Below, piece after piece: positions 14,905 through 15,044 of a stretch of 15,044 bases of DNA (its first letter is position 1; each line of letters begins with the position of its first letter). The stretch is from CBDULX01 sp965368175 (GTDB lineage Bacteria > Pseudomonadota > Gammaproteobacteria > SZUA-229): positions 1 to 15,044 of the forward strand of contig CBDULX010000056.1 in the NCBI GenBank assembly GCA_965368175.1, given 5' to 3'. Under the pieces are notes generated by a model. The model saw nothing but the letters and a program-made list of their open reading frames with translations. It had not been told where the DNA came from and did no database searches. The position numbers and the translations under genes were made by a program.

Positions 14905-15044
14905 ATGGCAGAAAAAGTACGCATTCGACTGATACAGGATAGCTTTCTGGTCGGTGATATTAAAGGAAATACACGTAAAATCATAACCCTGTCGGAACAG
15001 GCGCGCCAGTCGGGGATCGATCTGGTAGTGTTTCCCGAGCTGGC
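14905..15044 (+). CDS. nadE: Glutamine-dependent NAD+ synthetase, N-terminal part (partial)
   Basis: The first 46 codons are present and the gene runs off the window. In glutamine-dependent NadE the N-terminal nitrilase-type glutaminase releases ammonia that the C-terminal synthetase uses to turn deamido-NAD+ into NAD+. The sequence MAEKVRIRLIQDSFLVGDI, followed by GN (21-22), fits the 'i.lAQ.n..vGDi.gN' opening of this family. LVVFPEL contains E45, the expected nitrilase catalytic glutamate. A plain carbon-nitrogen hydrolase remains possible because the synthetase half is not visible. It is divergent from the PP0621-type gene; the 57-base gap (14848-14904) must hold both promoters, but I see no clear boxes. 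GGA lies about 6 bases upstream of the ATG. Confidence 0.85.
   Translation, partial: MAEKVRIRLIQDSFLVGDIKGNTRKIITLSEQARQSGIDLVVFPEL

Overview
The window comes from a gammaproteobacterial chromosome of moderate GC content. The gene set and its order (secA, a mutT-type gene, zapD, coaE, then the type IV pilus assembly genes) match the region downstream of the dcw cell-wall cluster in gammaproteobacteria; in Escherichia coli it runs secA-mutT-yacG-zapD-coaE-...-hofC-hofB-ppdD. ArgJ between secA and mutT, and pilSR beside pilBCD, point away from enterics and towards environmental gammaproteobacteria. I cannot name a genus from the sequence.

Left part, + strand (1-5538). The last 13 codons of a gene, probably an M23-type peptidase, end inside a terminator-like hairpin. 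Then come secA (preprotein translocase ATPase), argJ (arginine biosynthesis), a Nudix hydrolase fused to a thiamine-phosphate-synthase-like domain, and a small membrane-anchored protein with a methionine-rich motif. The last three are packed with 1-2 bases between them and look like one transcription unit with secA.

Convergence zone (5539-5920). No gene is seen here. It holds a 96-base inverted repeat built from CACAGAG heptamers, with T-rich sequence outside both arms. It lies where the two operons meet and could end transcription from both sides.

Right part, - strand (14847 down to 5921). Read in the direction of transcription: a PP0621-type small zinc-ribbon membrane protein, pilS (sensor kinase), pilR (sigma-54 response regulator), a 269-base gap with a perfect 20+20 base inverted repeat, then pilB, pilC, pilD, coaE and zapD. 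PilB (extension ATPase), PilC (platform) and PilD (prepilin peptidase) form the type IV pilus assembly core, and PilSR normally controls the major pilin. No pilin gene is present: the usual pilA/ppdD slot upstream of pilB holds only the inverted repeat. CoaE (last step of CoA synthesis) and ZapD (FtsZ cross-linker) are housekeeping genes at the operon end.

Right edge, + strand (14905 onward). The N-terminus of a glutamine-dependent NAD synthetase, cut by the window.

Most of the window is conserved core genome. I found no convincing undescribed system. The points worth a second look are the two inverted-repeat elements, the missing pilin and YacG genes, the altered ThiE-like domain, and the small Met-motif membrane protein.
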